From JACVRX01 sp046726315 (GTDB lineage Bacteria; Actinomycetota; Actinomycetes; Jiangellales; Jiangellaceae): a DNA stretch of 64,000 nucleotides. The stretch covers positions 16,618 through 80,617 of the forward strand of contig JBKPAG010000029.1 in NCBI GenBank assembly GCA_046726315.1, read 5' to 3'. A program made the translations under genes and the position numbers. Shown in pieces: positions 50,600 to 60,238 of this stretch (its first letter is position 1; each line of letters starts with the position of its first letter). Below the pieces are notes generated by a model. It was not told the DNA's origin and did not search any database. It saw nothing but the letters and a program-made list of their open reading frames with translations.

Positions 50600-51606
50600 C
50601 GACGACGATGGCGCAGGCGCTCAACGCTGCGCTCCGCGACGCCATGACCGAGGACGAGTCGGTCGTCGTGTTCGGCGAGGACGTGGGCACACTCGGCGGT
50701 GTCTTCCGGATCACCGACGGGCTCGCTCGCGACCTCGGTGAGGACCGCTGCTTCGACACCCCGCTGGCCGAAAGCGGGATCGTCGGCTTCGCACTCGGCA
50801 TGGCCATGAACGGTTTCCGGCCGGTCGTGGAGATCCAATTCGACGCGTTCGCCTATCCGGCGTTCGAGCAGCTCGTTTCGCACGTGTCGAGAATGCGCAA
50901 CCGGACCCGGGGTTCGGTGAGTGTGCCGATGGTCATCCGGGTGCCGTACGCCGGGGGCATCGGCGGCGTCGAGCACCACAGCGATTCGTCGGAGGCGTAC
51001 TACGTGCACACCCCCGGCCTGAAAGTGGTGACACCCGCGACGGTGGCCGATGCCTACTCGTTGCTGCGGAAGGCCATCGCCGACCCTGATCCGGTCGTCT
51101 TCCTCGAGCCCAAGAAACTCTACTGGTCCAAAGCCGATATCGACCTTCCGGTGCAAACCGCACCCTTCGGAACGGCGGAGGTTCGTCGGGTCGGCACGGA
51201 TGCGACGCTGGTGGCCTACGGCCCATCACTTCCGGTTGGCCTGGAAGCGGCGGAAGCAGCCGTCCAGCGCGACTGGGATCTCGAGGTAATCGACCTGCGC
51301 ACGTTGGTGCCGTTCGACGACCAGACGGTCGCAGAGTCAGTGCGCAAGACCGGCCGCTGCCTCGTGGTCCAGGAGGCCGCGGGATTCGCCGGAGTAGGTG
51401 CCGAGATAGCCGCCCGAGTGCAGGAGCGGTGCTTTCACTCCCTGCATGCTCCCGTCATTCGGGTCGCCGGATTCGACATCCCGTACCCGCCCCCGATTGT
51501 CGAGCGCTATCACCTCCCGAGCGTCGACCGGGTGCTCGACGCAGTGGCCCGGCTGCAATGGAACGACGACCCCGACCGCCGCTGGCTGCCTGGGGTCCCC
51601 GCGTGA
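50596..51606 (+). CDS. bkdB: 2-oxoacid (branched-chain) dehydrogenase E1 beta subunit
   Basis: 336 residues from ATG 50596. VVVFGEDVGTLGGVFRIT, TPLAESGIVGFALGMAMNG, and MRNRTRGSVSVPMVIRVPYAGG are typical transketolase-like beta motifs; the C-terminal domain (EVIDLRTLVPFDDQTV) is complete. Forms an alpha2-beta2 tetramer with the preceding gene product; coupled to E2 by GTGA. Confidence 0.9.
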   Translation: MTTTMAQALNAALRDAMTEDESVVVFGEDVGTLGGVFRITDGLARDLGEDRCFDTPLAESGIVGFALGMAMNGFRPVVEIQFDAFAYPAFEQLVSHVSRMRNRTRGSVSVPMVIRVPYAGGIGGVEHHSDSSEAYYVHTPGLKVVTPATVADAYSLLRKAIADPDPVVFLEPKKLYWSKADIDLPVQTAPFGTAEVRRVGTDATLVAYGPSLPVGLEAAEAAVQRDWDLEVIDLRTLVPFDDQTVAESVRKTGRCLVVQEAAGFAGVGAEIAARVQERCFHSLHAPVIRVAGFDIPYPPPIVERYHLPSVDRVLDAVARLQWNDDPDRRWLPGVPA

Positions 51607-52820
51607 CGCCCGGTAGCCAAGTTTTCGCGCTGCCCGACCTCGGCGAAGGGCTCGCCGAGGCCGAGATCCTCGCCTGGCGGGTCGCCGAAGGCGACCAGGT
51701 CACCGTCGACGACATCGTCGTCGAGGTCGAAACGGCGAAGGCAGCGGTCGAGGTGCCGTGTCCGTACTCGGGTCGGGTGATCGATTTGCATGGAGCCGTC
51801 GGCGACATCATCTCCGTCGGGCAACCTCTCCTCACGGTCGCCGAGTCTGCCGATGCCGCCGCGGATTTCGAACTGTCCAGCGAGGAGGAACGCGCCGGTT
51901 CCGGCGCCGTCCTGGTGGGGTATGGAACCGGCCACCCTCCGGCCCGTCGTCGACGGCCAGCGCGGCCCGGGCACGCGCCAAGGGTGATCTCGCCCGTCGT
52001 CCGGAAGCTGGCGCGGGACGGCGGCCTGGACGTCGGGGCGCTCGCCGGCACCGGGCCAGCTGGCGTCGTTCTTCGCCGCGATGTGGAAGCTGCGCTCCTG
52101 CCCCGTGATCATGTCACGGGAGGGGAAGAGGCAGAAGCGGTGCGAATCCCGCTGCGCGGCATCCGGCGATCCGTAGCAGAGAAGCTCACTCGGAGCCGCC
52201 GCGAGATTCCCGACGTTTCTACCTGGGTCGACGTCGACGCCACCGCGTTGGTCAATGCCCGCGATTCCCTGCGAGAGGCAAACCCAGAGAATCCGATTGG
52301 CTTGCTCGCGCTGCTCGCCCGCTTTGTCGTCGCCGGTCTGCACAGGTATCCCGAACTCAACGCCCGCGTCGACGGCGCCGAGATCGTCCAGTTTCGGCAC
52401 GTGAATCTGGGCTTCGCCGCCCAGACCGATCGGGGACTGGTCGTCCCGGTCGTGCGGAGCGCACATCGGATGACGACGACCGAGCTCGCTGCCGAAATCG
52501 AGCGGCTCACCGTTCTGGCCCGCACCGGCACGCTGGACCCCACGGATCTCACCGGCGGCACCATCACCCTGAACAATTACGGCGTTTTCGGGGTCGACGG
52601 CTCGACACCGATCATCAACCATCCTGAGGCGGCCCTCATCGGTGTCGGGCGAATCGTCGACAAGCCCTGGGTCGTCGAGGGCGCGCTGGCCGTCCGCAAG
52701 GTGGCACAGCTGTCGCTGACCTTCGACCACCGCGTATGCGACGGCGCCGCTGCAGGCGGTTTCCTCCGCTACATCGCCGACTGCGTCGAACGCCCCGTCG
52801 GCCTGCTCGCCGACCTCTAG
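51603..52820 (+). CDS. bkdC: 2-oxoacid dehydrogenase E2 acyltransferase
   Basis: 405 residues from GTG 51603. One lipoyl domain with Lys46 in EVETAKAAVEV, a basic linker (ARRRRPARPGHAPR), a peripheral subunit-binding domain (ISPVVRKLARDGGLDVGALAG), and the catalytic domain ending in TFDHRVCDGAAAGGFL with the active-site His. No E3 gene follows, so a shared lipoamide dehydrogenase elsewhere is implied. Confidence 0.92.
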   Translation: MTPGSQVFALPDLGEGLAEAEILAWRVAEGDQVTVDDIVVEVETAKAAVEVPCPYSGRVIDLHGAVGDIISVGQPLLTVAESADAAADFELSSEEERAGSGAVLVGYGTGHPPARRRRPARPGHAPRVISPVVRKLARDGGLDVGALAGTGPAGVVLRRDVEAALLPRDHVTGGEEAEAVRIPLRGIRRSVAEKLTRSRREIPDVSTWVDVDATALVNARDSLREANPENPIGLLALLARFVVAGLHRYPELNARVDGAEIVQFRHVNLGFAAQTDRGLVVPVVRSAHRMTTTELAAEIERLTVLARTGTLDPTDLTGGTITLNNYGVFGVDGSTPIINHPEAALIGVGRIVDKPWVVEGALAVRKVAQLSLTFDHRVCDGAAAGGFLRYIADCVERPVGLLADL

Positions 52821-52867
52821 TCGCCCGCGACTGCCCCGCATCTCCCACGGCCGCCCAGCCCCGCCAC

Positions 52868-52954
52868 AAATGACCACGGGGTCCACCTCTGTGCATACAC
52901 CGCCAGGCTTGCAAGCCTCGCGTGTACGGGCAGACATGGGCCCCGTGGTCATTT
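52868..52954. repeat. Palindromic ATGACCAC element, copy 2
   Basis: AAATGACCACGGGGTCCA (52868-52885) pairs with TGGGCCCCGTGGTCATTT (52937-52954), one T/C position being a G-U type pair in RNA. The centre holds AGGCTTGCAAGCCT, a perfect 14-base palindrome, and the shared motif as GCAGACATGG. Compared with copy 1 the arms have changed (GTTCACCA to GGGGTCCA) but still pair. Lies between bkdC and the first ArsA-like gene, ending ~37 bases before the latter. Confidence 0.88.
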
Positions 52955-52990
52955 CGGGGTGGGTCGAGCGTTCGCCTACGCTCGGCAGTC

Positions 52991-53971
52991 GTGGGCGACT
53001 GGGCGGGCGTGCGGCTCCACGTCGTCACCGGGAAGGGGGGCACGGGCAAGACGACGGTGGCAGCGGCCCTCTCGCTCGCTCTTGCGGGCGGGGGGCACAA
53101 GGTCCTTCTCGTCGAGGTCGAGGAGCGCCAAGGGCTGGCCCAGCTGTTCGACGTACCGCCACTCCCCTACGAGGAACGCAAGCTCGCGGTCGCGCGGCAC
53201 GGGGGTGAGGTATACGGCCTCGCTGTGGACGCGCACGAGGCCATGTACGAGTACCTGGACATCTACTACCGGCTCGGCCGGGCCGGACGGGCGCTGGATC
53301 GGATGGGGGTCATCGAGTTTGCAACAACGATCGCGCCAGGCATGCGCGACGTGCTGCTCACTGGCAAGACCTATGAGGCGACCCGGCGCCGCCGACGGGA
53401 CCAGCGCTTCGTCTACGACGCCGTGGTGCTCGACGCCCCACCCACGGGCCGAATCACTCGGTTCCTCAGCGTCAACGCCGCAGTGACGGGCCTCGCCCGG
53501 GCCGGTCCGATCCATCGACATGCGACGGCAATCACCGAGCTCATCTGCTCGCCGCGGACCGCCGTCCACGTCGTCACCCTCCTGGAAGAGATGCCGGTCC
53601 AGGAGACAGCGGACACGCTGGCGGATCTCCACGACACCGGAATCCCGCTCGGCGCGGTGATCGTGAACCTGGTTCGACGCCCGCATCTGGGCGTCCGCGA
53701 CCTCGCTGCTGCCCGTCGACGAACGCTGGACCGGGATCGGATCGCAGCGGGTCTTCGGACCGCCGGGTTGCCGACCAGCGGTCTGCTCGTCGATCGACTT
53801 GTCGACGAAGCCGCTGCGCATGCCGATCGGGTCCAGCTCGAGAAGGAACAGCGTCACATCATCGCGGCGCTGGATCGGCCCACCTATGAGCTGCCGTTCG
53901 TCGCCGACGGAATCGACCTTGCTGCGCTCTACGAGCTTGCCGCCATTCTCAGCAAACAGGGCGCCACGTGA
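52991..53971 (+). CDS. ArsA-like ATPase, Rv3679 type
   Basis: 326 residues from GTG 52991; GTG 53009 is also possible, and neither has a clear ribosome site. Deviant Walker A GKGGTGKTTVAAA, switch YDAVVLDAPPTGR and strong overall match to the Rv3679 pattern (EVEERQGLAQLFDVPPLPYEE). Works as a pair with the next protein; such pairs resemble a heterodimeric Get3/ArsA. Its true client in actinobacteria is unsettled. Confidence 0.87.
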   Translation: MGDWAGVRLHVVTGKGGTGKTTVAAALSLALAGGGHKVLLVEVEERQGLAQLFDVPPLPYEERKLAVARHGGEVYGLAVDAHEAMYEYLDIYYRLGRAGRALDRMGVIEFATTIAPGMRDVLLTGKTYEATRRRRRDQRFVYDAVVLDAPPTGRITRFLSVNAAVTGLARAGPIHRHATAITELICSPRTAVHVVTLLEEMPVQETADTLADLHDTGIPLGAVIVNLVRRPHLGVRDLAAARRRTLDRDRIAAGLRTAGLPTSGLLVDRLVDEAAAHADRVQLEKEQRHIIAALDRPTYELPFVADGIDLAALYELAAILSKQGAT

Positions 53972-55146
53972 CCACCGGGCAAACCGAGCCGCCCAGCTGG
54001 GGGTATGCGGGGGGAAAGCCCCCGCAGGTGGACATCGACCGGCTGGTGCAGAACCCCGGCACCCATATCGTCGTCTGCTGCGGATCAGGAGGAGTCGGCA
54101 AGACGACGACGGCGGCCGCGCTCGCCCTGCGTGCAGCCGAGCATGGTCGCCAGGTTGTCGTGCTGACGATCGACCCCGCCCGGCGACTCGCCCAGTCCAT
54201 GGGCCTGTCCCACCTCGACAATGTGCCACGCAAAGTCGACGGCATCGACGCAGCCGCCGGTGGTCGCCTGGACGCGATGATGCTCGACATGAAGCGGACG
54301 TTCGACGAGGTCGTCGAGTCGCACGCCTCCAACGGCAAGGCGGCTCAGATCCTGGCCAACCCGTTTTACCAGGCCTTGTCGTCCTCGTTTGCCGGCACTC
54401 AGGAGTATATGGCCATGGAGAAACTCGGCCAGCTTCGAGCCCGCGGCGACTGGGATCTGATCGTGGTCGACACACCACCGTCTCGGTCCGCGCTCGATTT
54501 CCTCGACGCGCCCGAACGGCTGGGGTCGTTCCTGGATGGTCGGCTGATCCGGCTCCTGATGGTGCCCGCCCGGGCTGGCGGACGCGCGTACCTGCGGTTC
54601 TTCCAAGCCGGCGTCAGTGCGGTTACCAGTGCCTTTGACAAGATCCTCGGCGGCGAGTTGCTCGGCAACGTGCAGACGTTCGTGAGCGCGTTGGACACGA
54701 TGTTCGGTGGATTTCGCGAACGCGCCGATCAGACCTATGCACTGCTCCAACGTCCAGACACCGCATTCGTCGTCGTCGCCACACCCGAGCCCGACGCGTT
54801 GCGAGAGGCGTCGTATTTCGTCAAACGGCTCGAGGCGGACTCGATGCCGCTCGCCGGCCTGGTTCTCAACCGGATTCATCCCGACGGCGGGGTCCGGCTG
54901 GGCGAGCACCAGGCCAGCGGAGGCGCCGAGCGGCTCGATACTGTCCGCGGACATCGGCTCACCGCAGCGCTGCTGCGCATCTACGCCGAGAACCGCCGGC
55001 TGGCCGCGCGTGACAATCGCCGGGCGTCCAGCTTCGTCGCCGCGCACCCGAATGTCCCGGTAGCCCGGATCCCGGTTCTCACGATAGAAGTCAACGACCT
55101 CGACGGCCTGCGTACGATCGGCCGACTGCTCGGCCGGCCCGAATAG
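53968..55146 (+). CDS. ArsA-like ATPase, Rv3680 type
   Basis: 392 residues from GTG 53968 (GTGA overlap). Walker A CGSGGVGKTTTAAALAL, DPARRLAQSMGL (ArsA signature), LIVVDTPPSRSALDFLDAP and a C-terminal PNVPVARIPVLTIEVNDLDG. Partner of the preceding ATPase. Its stop touches the convergent whiB4 stop with no spacer. Confidence 0.9.
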   Translation: MTTGQTEPPSWGYAGGKPPQVDIDRLVQNPGTHIVVCCGSGGVGKTTTAAALALRAAEHGRQVVVLTIDPARRLAQSMGLSHLDNVPRKVDGIDAAAGGRLDAMMLDMKRTFDEVVESHASNGKAAQILANPFYQALSSSFAGTQEYMAMEKLGQLRARGDWDLIVVDTPPSRSALDFLDAPERLGSFLDGRLIRLLMVPARAGGRAYLRFFQAGVSAVTSAFDKILGGELLGNVQTFVSALDTMFGGFRERADQTYALLQRPDTAFVVVATPEPDALREASYFVKRLEADSMPLAGLVLNRIHPDGGVRLGEHQASGGAERLDTVRGHRLTAALLRIYAENRRLAARDNRRASSFVAAHPNVPVARIPVLTIEVNDLDGLRTIGRLLGRPE

Positions 55147-55440
55147 TCAGCCGGCTTGCGCCACCTGCTCGTACTCACCCCGGGCCGCCTCGAGCAGTGC
55201 ACGCCACGAGATGACCCGCGGCCGCCGGCGTAACAATGCCCGGCGTTCCCGCTCGGTCATGCCGCCCCAGATCCCGAACTCGGTGCGGTTGTCCAGCGCG
55301 TCGGCCAGGCACTCGGTACGAACCGGACAGCCCATGCAGACGGCCTTGGCCCGATTCTGCGCAGCACCTGGGACGAACAACTCGTCCGGCTCCGCCCCGC
55401 GACATGCCGCCTGACTGGGCCAGTCGTTCACCCACATCAT
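55147..55440 (-). CDS. whiB4: WhiB-family Fe-S regulator, WhiB4-like
   Basis: 97 residues. Four cluster cysteines Cys13, Cys35, Cys38 and Cys44 (C-x21-C-x2-C-x5-C), then EFGIWGGMTERERR and a basic DNA-binding tail RALLRRRPRV. Placement between the ArsA pair and the PBP equals Rv3681c. WhiB4 senses oxygen and NO through its 4Fe-4S cluster and condenses DNA when oxidised. Confidence 0.93.
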   Translation of the reverse strand: MMWVNDWPSQAACRGAEPDELFVPGAAQNRAKAVCMGCPVRTECLADALDNRTEFGIWGGMTERERRALLRRRPRVISWRALLEAARGEYEQVAQAG

Positions 55441-55645
55441 CGCTCTCCCCCGTTGCGCAACGACCCGCGCCCGACTCCCCCGTCTGGCGACACCGCCGCA
55501 CTAAGATCGACGTGGGTGAAAGCGTACGGCAGACCGCACCAACCCGACAGTGTGAAAAAGGATCATCTCACTACCGTCCCGCATGGCCCCGTTCGCCGAT
55601 CGCGGCTGCCGCCGCCGCGCCCGGGCCAAGCCGTAAGGTGCTCCC

Positions 55646-58057
55646 ATGTCGTTGTTCCGACTCGACATCGCCATCGCCGCCGTCCGGCGAAGTCTCCTGA
55701 TCATCGGTGTCAGCGGGCTCGCCGGCGTCCTCGTCGCAGGTCTCGCCCTGCCGGTCGCAGCTAGCCTCGGCCTTGCCGCGCGGGAAAGCGCACGGGCCTT
55801 CAACGACATGCCGGCAGACCTCGACATAAAGCCACCCGCCGAGCGGTCCCGGATCGTCGACGCCTCGGGCAAGAGCCTCGCGTTCTTCTATGAGCAAAAC
55901 CGGCGATCCGTACCACTGGACAAGATCGCACCCGTCATGCGGGACGCCATCGTCGCGATCGAGGATCATCGCTTCTACGAGCACGGGCCGATCGACCTGC
56001 GCGGGACCGCGCGCGCCTTCATCAACAACCTCGACGCGGGCGAGGTGACCGGCGGCGGCTCCACGCTTACTCAGCAGTACGTCAAGCTGGTGCTGGTCAA
56101 CCAGGCAAAGACGGACGAAGAGCGGCGCGATGCGGTGCGTACCGCAGGCGCCCAGGGCTACGTGCGAAAGCTACGGGAGCTACGCCTGGCTGCCGCTGTC
56201 GAGGACAAGCTGACCAAGGACCAGATCCTCGAGCGCTACCTCAACATCGCGTTCTTCGGTGGCGGGGGCGGAAGCGGTGGCGGCGCGTACGGCATTGAAG
56301 CTGCTGCCCGGTTGTTCTTCGGCACCCGGCCGGACAAGCTCACCCTTTCCCAGGCCACTCTGCTCGCCGGGCTGGTCCAGGCACCATCGGAATACAACCC
56401 CATCGACAACCCCGAGAAGGCGATCGGCCGGCGCAACCAGGTGGTCACCCGGATGGCCGAAGTGGGCATGGTCACCCCCGAACAGGCCCGCGAGGTCCGC
56501 CAATCCGAACTCGGCCTCAACGTGAAACGGCTCAACAACACCTGCCCGCCTTCGTGGGCTGCGTTCTACTGCGACTACGTCGTGCACGAGATCAAGCTGA
56601 TGAAAGAACTCGGGGACACGCCAGAGGAACGAGAACGCCAGCTGATGCGCGGCGGGCTGACCATCGTCACGTCCCTCGACCCGCAGGCCCAGAAGGCCGC
56701 TCAGGAAGCGATGTCTGACCGGATCGACCCGCGAGACACCGCTGTCGGCACGATGGCCATGGTCGAGCCGGGAACCGGGTACATCAGGGCCATTGCGAAT
56801 TCCCGGGGTTACGGCGAGCAGGAAGGTCAGACCTACATCAACTACGCCGTCGACAAGAACATGGGCAGTGCTGGCGGCAGCAACGGCATCCAGGCCGGCT
56901 CGGCGTTCAAACCGTTCGTCCTGGCGGCGGCGATCAAGCAAGGCATCTCGCTGAACACGACCATTCATGCACCGCAGGTGCTCGACATGAGCGGTGAGAG
57001 GTTCCGCATTTGCGCAGCGAACGGGGACACCGTCTTCACCACCGAGCCCGGCTACGCACCGAAAAACTCCACGGGGAGTGGCGATTTCAACCTGAAGACC
57101 GGCACGGAGCGGTCGGTGAACACGTTCTATGTCCAGCTCCTGCAGCGAACAGGCATCTGCGAACCGGCGATGATCGCCCAGGAGGCGGGGATCTTCAAGC
57201 AGGTGCCGGAAACCAAGAAGGGTCAGCCGCTCGACCAAGTCGCGTCCTTCACCCTGGGCGCGAACACGGTCTCGCCGCTCGGCATGGCCGGGGGTTACGC
57301 GATGTTCGCGGCCCGCGGGGTGGCCTGCAAGTCCATCGCCGTGCTGGAAGTTCGCAACCGGGCCGGCAAGGTGATCGCCAAGCGCGAGCCCGACTGTCAC
57401 CGGGTCCTCGCCGAGGAGGTCGCCGATGGGGTCAACTTCGTGCTTCGCGGCGTCATCGAGAACGCCGGCGCGACCGGCAACCGCATGCGGCTCGATGACG
57501 GCCGGCAAGCTGCCGGAAAGACCGGTACGACGGACAATTCGATTGCCGTGTGGTTTGCGGGGTACACGCCACAGCTGGCTGCCGCCGTCGCAGTAGCCGA
57601 CCTCGACGGAACGCAGACGACGCTCGACGGCCGGGAGTACAACGGCGAGACGATCTGGTCCGCGTGTGGTGGCTGCATCCCGGGGCCGATCTGGAAAGAA
57701 GCGATGGAGGCGGCGCTCGAGGGCGTTCCGGAGGCTTCGTTCGACCAGCCGGACCCCAGTGCCGTCAGCGGAGTCAACGAGCCAGTCCCAGACGTGCGAG
57801 GAATGGACGTCGCAGCTGCGTCGACGCGGTTGGGCGAGTTCGGGTTCGGCGCATACCTCGCCGGCGAGGTCGCCTCGGCGCTCGCGAAGGGGCTGGTCGT
57901 GGAAACCGATCCGCCGCCGGGCTCCGAGGTCGCAGGCGGCAGCTCCGTGGGCCTGATCGTCAGCAGCGGCCAACCGGAGGTGGTTCCACCTCCACCGGAA
58001 CCGGGCAACGACGGTCGGGGGGGTGGTCGTCCCACCATTCCGCCAGCCCCCACCTAA
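55646..58057 (+). CDS. ponA2: Bifunctional class A penicillin-binding protein with PASTA domain (PonA2-like)
   Basis: 803 residues. One membrane helix (~15-38); GT51 domain with EDHRFYEH (Glu106) and GGGSTLTQQYVK; transpeptidase with Ser419-x-x-Lys422 (GSAFKPF), Ser490-Val-Asn and Lys625-Thr-Gly; PASTA domain ~712-776; Pro-rich tail. Polymerises and cross-links peptidoglycan. 205 bases separate it from the divergent whiB4. Confidence 0.96.
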   Translation: MSLFRLDIAIAAVRRSLLIIGVSGLAGVLVAGLALPVAASLGLAARESARAFNDMPADLDIKPPAERSRIVDASGKSLAFFYEQNRRSVPLDKIAPVMRDAIVAIEDHRFYEHGPIDLRGTARAFINNLDAGEVTGGGSTLTQQYVKLVLVNQAKTDEERRDAVRTAGAQGYVRKLRELRLAAAVEDKLTKDQILERYLNIAFFGGGGGSGGGAYGIEAAARLFFGTRPDKLTLSQATLLAGLVQAPSEYNPIDNPEKAIGRRNQVVTRMAEVGMVTPEQAREVRQSELGLNVKRLNNTCPPSWAAFYCDYVVHEIKLMKELGDTPEERERQLMRGGLTIVTSLDPQAQKAAQEAMSDRIDPRDTAVGTMAMVEPGTGYIRAIANSRGYGEQEGQTYINYAVDKNMGSAGGSNGIQAGSAFKPFVLAAAIKQGISLNTTIHAPQVLDMSGERFRICAANGDTVFTTEPGYAPKNSTGSGDFNLKTGTERSVNTFYVQLLQRTGICEPAMIAQEAGIFKQVPETKKGQPLDQVASFTLGANTVSPLGMAGGYAMFAARGVACKSIAVLEVRNRAGKVIAKREPDCHRVLAEEVADGVNFVLRGVIENAGATGNRMRLDDGRQAAGKTGTTDNSIAVWFAGYTPQLAAAVAVADLDGTQTTLDGREYNGETIWSACGGCIPGPIWKEAMEAALEGVPEASFDQPDPSAVSGVNEPVPDVRGMDVAAASTRLGEFGFGAYLAGEVASALAKGLVVETDPPPGSEVAGGSSVGLIVSSGQPEVVPPPPEPGNDGRGGGRPTIPPAPT

Positions 58058-58065
58058 TGTGGCAC

Positions 58066-58097
58066 CACTGACCAATGCTCGGCCGGACTGGTCAGTG
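58066..58097. terminator. Bidirectional terminator between ponA2 and the amylosucrase gene
   Basis: CACTGACCA (58066-58074) and TGGTCAGTG (58089-58097) form a perfect 9-base stem with a 14-base GC-rich loop. It sits in the 34-base gap of two convergent genes and includes the amylosucrase stop codon (58094-58092). Confidence 0.7.
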
Positions 58098-60074
58098 CTC
58101 GACCAGCCAGGCGAAGCCGAGACCCGGTAGATGGGCCCGGCCCGCACGCACGTCGAGCGCACCATCACTGGAGAGCACCGTCTCCAGCGTGCCCAGAGCG
58201 CGAAACGGGCCGGTGTCCACCGACTGCTCAGTCTCGGCGAAGTTCGCCAGCCCAACGAAGTCGCCGCTGCGTGGATGCCGCCGCCGCCAGGTGAGGACAT
58301 GCGGGTTGTCAACAGCGATCACCTCGAACTCGCCGCCCGTTCGCAATGCCAATAGGTCCTTGCGCGCCGTCCCAAGCCGCTGGATCCAGCCGAAGACCCG
58401 TCCCTCGAGGGTCGCCGGATCGGACCGCCGTGCGGCCACAGTCCAGTCCATGGGCGGCCGGTGCATCCACCGGTTGTCGGCCGCGAGTTCGGAATCGTCG
58501 AGATAGCCGACGTCGTTTCGCAAGGCGAGCTCGTCACCCATGTAGATCAGCGGGATACCGCCGTAAGCGAAGACCACCGAGTAGAGCAGCACTAAACGTC
58601 GGATGCCCATCTCGAGTGCACGGTCGTCGCCGCGATCGAGCGCGTCGCCGATGCCGCACAGGGAGGCGGCCGAACCGGAGATTCGGGCGTCGCCGGTGGC
58701 CGGGTTCTCCTGAAACAGCGCCCCGCGGGCGTAGGAGTACGGAAACCGGCCAGAGTAGAAGTCGTTGAGGAAACGGCGGTGCTCGAAGCCGCTGAGGCCG
58801 ACTGCGCCGGCGTCGGTGTCGCTGACCGCCCACCCGATGTCATCGTGGCACCGCGCGTAGGTCACCCACGAGGTCGGCGCGGGGATCGCCACCATCCGGC
58901 GCAACGATTGGGTTGCCAGCCGAGATTCCTTCGCAGCGAGGCTGCTCCAGAGCATGACCATCAGCTGGTTGTGGTAGGCGAGCTCGCACTCCGGCCGATA
59001 ACGGTCGTGCCCGCCGAGGTAAGGCACGAGGTACTCCGGCGCGACGATGGCCTCGGCCTTGAAGATCGCGGCCGGCGCAGCAAGTTTCACCAGCGCGTGG
59101 ATGGCCTGGACCAGGCTGTGTACTTCCGGCTCGTTGATGCAGCTCGTGCCGAGCCGCTTCCACGCGAACGGGATGGCGTCGAGCCGGAACACGTCGATGC
59201 CGCGGTTGGCCAGCCACAGGATCGTCTCCAGCATGGCCGCGAAGACATTGGGGTTGGAGTAGTCGAGGTCCCACTGGTAGGACCAAAACGTCGTCCATAC
59301 CCAGCCACCGGCACCGCCGTTCGCCTCGTCGAACCAGGTGAACGAGCCCGGTGCCCGGTCCGGGAAGACCTGCGCGATCGTGCGCTCGTACGCGTCGGGC
59401 ATGGTCCGGTCCGCAAATGCGGTATAGAAGTCGGCATACTCGAGATCGCCGGCGATCCACCGGCGGGCCCACTCGTGCTCCATCGCGGTGTGGTTGAGCA
59501 CGACATCGACGCACAGGCTGATGCCACGATTTCGTAGCACCTGCGCGACCGCCTCCAGGTCCTCCATGGTGCCCAGCCGAGGATCGACGGCCCGGTAGTC
59601 CATGACCGCGTAGCCTCCGTCGTTCTCCCCGGGCCGCGGCCGCAGCAGCGGCATGAGGTGCAAATACGTGACGCCTAACTCAGCCAGGTAGTCCAGGTGT
59701 CGAGGAAGCTCGGCAATCTTCGTGCAGAACCGGTCGACGTAGCAGACGTAGCCGACCATGCGCTCGCGCTGGTACCACTCGGGGTCGACCTCCCGGCGAC
59801 GGTCGAGCTCGCGCAGATTTTCCGGGCGCTCGGCGGCCGCACGCAGCGCCAGCCGAACGAACCGCTCGGCGAGCGCATCGACATCGTGCCTGTCGCCGTA
59901 TAGCGAAGCCACCGGTTCGTAGATATCCAGGAACTGCACGTCCAACCGGGCCAGGAACGACGCTGCTTCAGGGTGACCGAGTACGTTTTCGACCTCCACG
60001 GCCAGCGCCGGTCGAAAAGCATCGAGGGTGGCCGACGCGCTTCGGCGCCAGGACGGCTCCGGCTGAGCCATCAC
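58092..60074 (-). CDS. Amylosucrase-type GH13 glucosyltransferase
   Basis: 660 residues; the ATG at 60074 is followed by another. N-terminal helical domain 1-95, then a GH13 barrel: VVLNHTAMEHEWA, nucleophile Asp299 (DVFRLDAIPFAWKRLGTSC), acid/base Glu341 (IFKAEAIV), Asp411 (RCHDDIGW). These and the helical N-domain fit amylosucrases (GH13_4), which make alpha-1,4-glucan from sucrose. Hydrolase or trehalose-synthase activity cannot be ruled out from sequence alone. Confidence 0.8.
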   Translation of the reverse strand: MMAQPEPSWRRSASATLDAFRPALAVEVENVLGHPEAASFLARLDVQFLDIYEPVASLYGDRHDVDALAERFVRLALRAAAERPENLRELDRRREVDPEWYQRERMVGYVCYVDRFCTKIAELPRHLDYLAELGVTYLHLMPLLRPRPGENDGGYAVMDYRAVDPRLGTMEDLEAVAQVLRNRGISLCVDVVLNHTAMEHEWARRWIAGDLEYADFYTAFADRTMPDAYERTIAQVFPDRAPGSFTWFDEANGGAGGWVWTTFWSYQWDLDYSNPNVFAAMLETILWLANRGIDVFRLDAIPFAWKRLGTSCINEPEVHSLVQAIHALVKLAAPAAIFKAEAIVAPEYLVPYLGGHDRYRPECELAYHNQLMVMLWSSLAAKESRLATQSLRRMVAIPAPTSWVTYARCHDDIGWAVSDTDAGAVGLSGFEHRRFLNDFYSGRFPYSYARGALFQENPATGDARISGSAASLCGIGDALDRGDDRALEMGIRRLVLLYSVVFAYGGIPLIYMGDELALRNDVGYLDDSELAADNRWMHRPPMDWTVAARRSDPATLEGRVFGWIQRLGTARKDLLALRTGGEFEVIAVDNPHVLTWRRRHPRSGDFVGLANFAETEQSVDTGPFRALGTLETVLSSDGALDVRAGRAHLPGLGFAWLVEH

Positions 60075-60138
60075 CGGCCCCCGATGCGCTTCGGTACCTC
60101 ACGTCGCCGACGCAGCCGCTGCCCTCTCCCCTCGGCAC

Positions 60139-60225
60139 AAATGACCACGTTCACCACCCTGGTGGGTACTTCACCAGGCTTACAAGCCTGGTGGGGTATA
60201 TGCAGGCATGGTGGACGTGGTCATT
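60139..60225. repeat. Palindromic ATGACCAC element, copy 3
   Basis: AATGACCACGTTCACCA (60140-60156) pairs with TGGTGGACGTGGTCATT (60209-60225) with one T/C wobble. The centre has CACCAGGCTT-AC-AAGCCTGGTG, a perfect 10-base inner stem, and GCAGGCATGG (60202-60211). Lies between the end of dinB and the start of the amylosucrase gene. Confidence 0.88.
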
Positions 60226-60238
60226 CTCGGAGCTCGTT

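Noticed and set aside
56180..58312. 710-residue minus-strand open frame opposite ponA2
   Set aside because: Antisense to a PBP with all catalytic motifs; no domain recognised.
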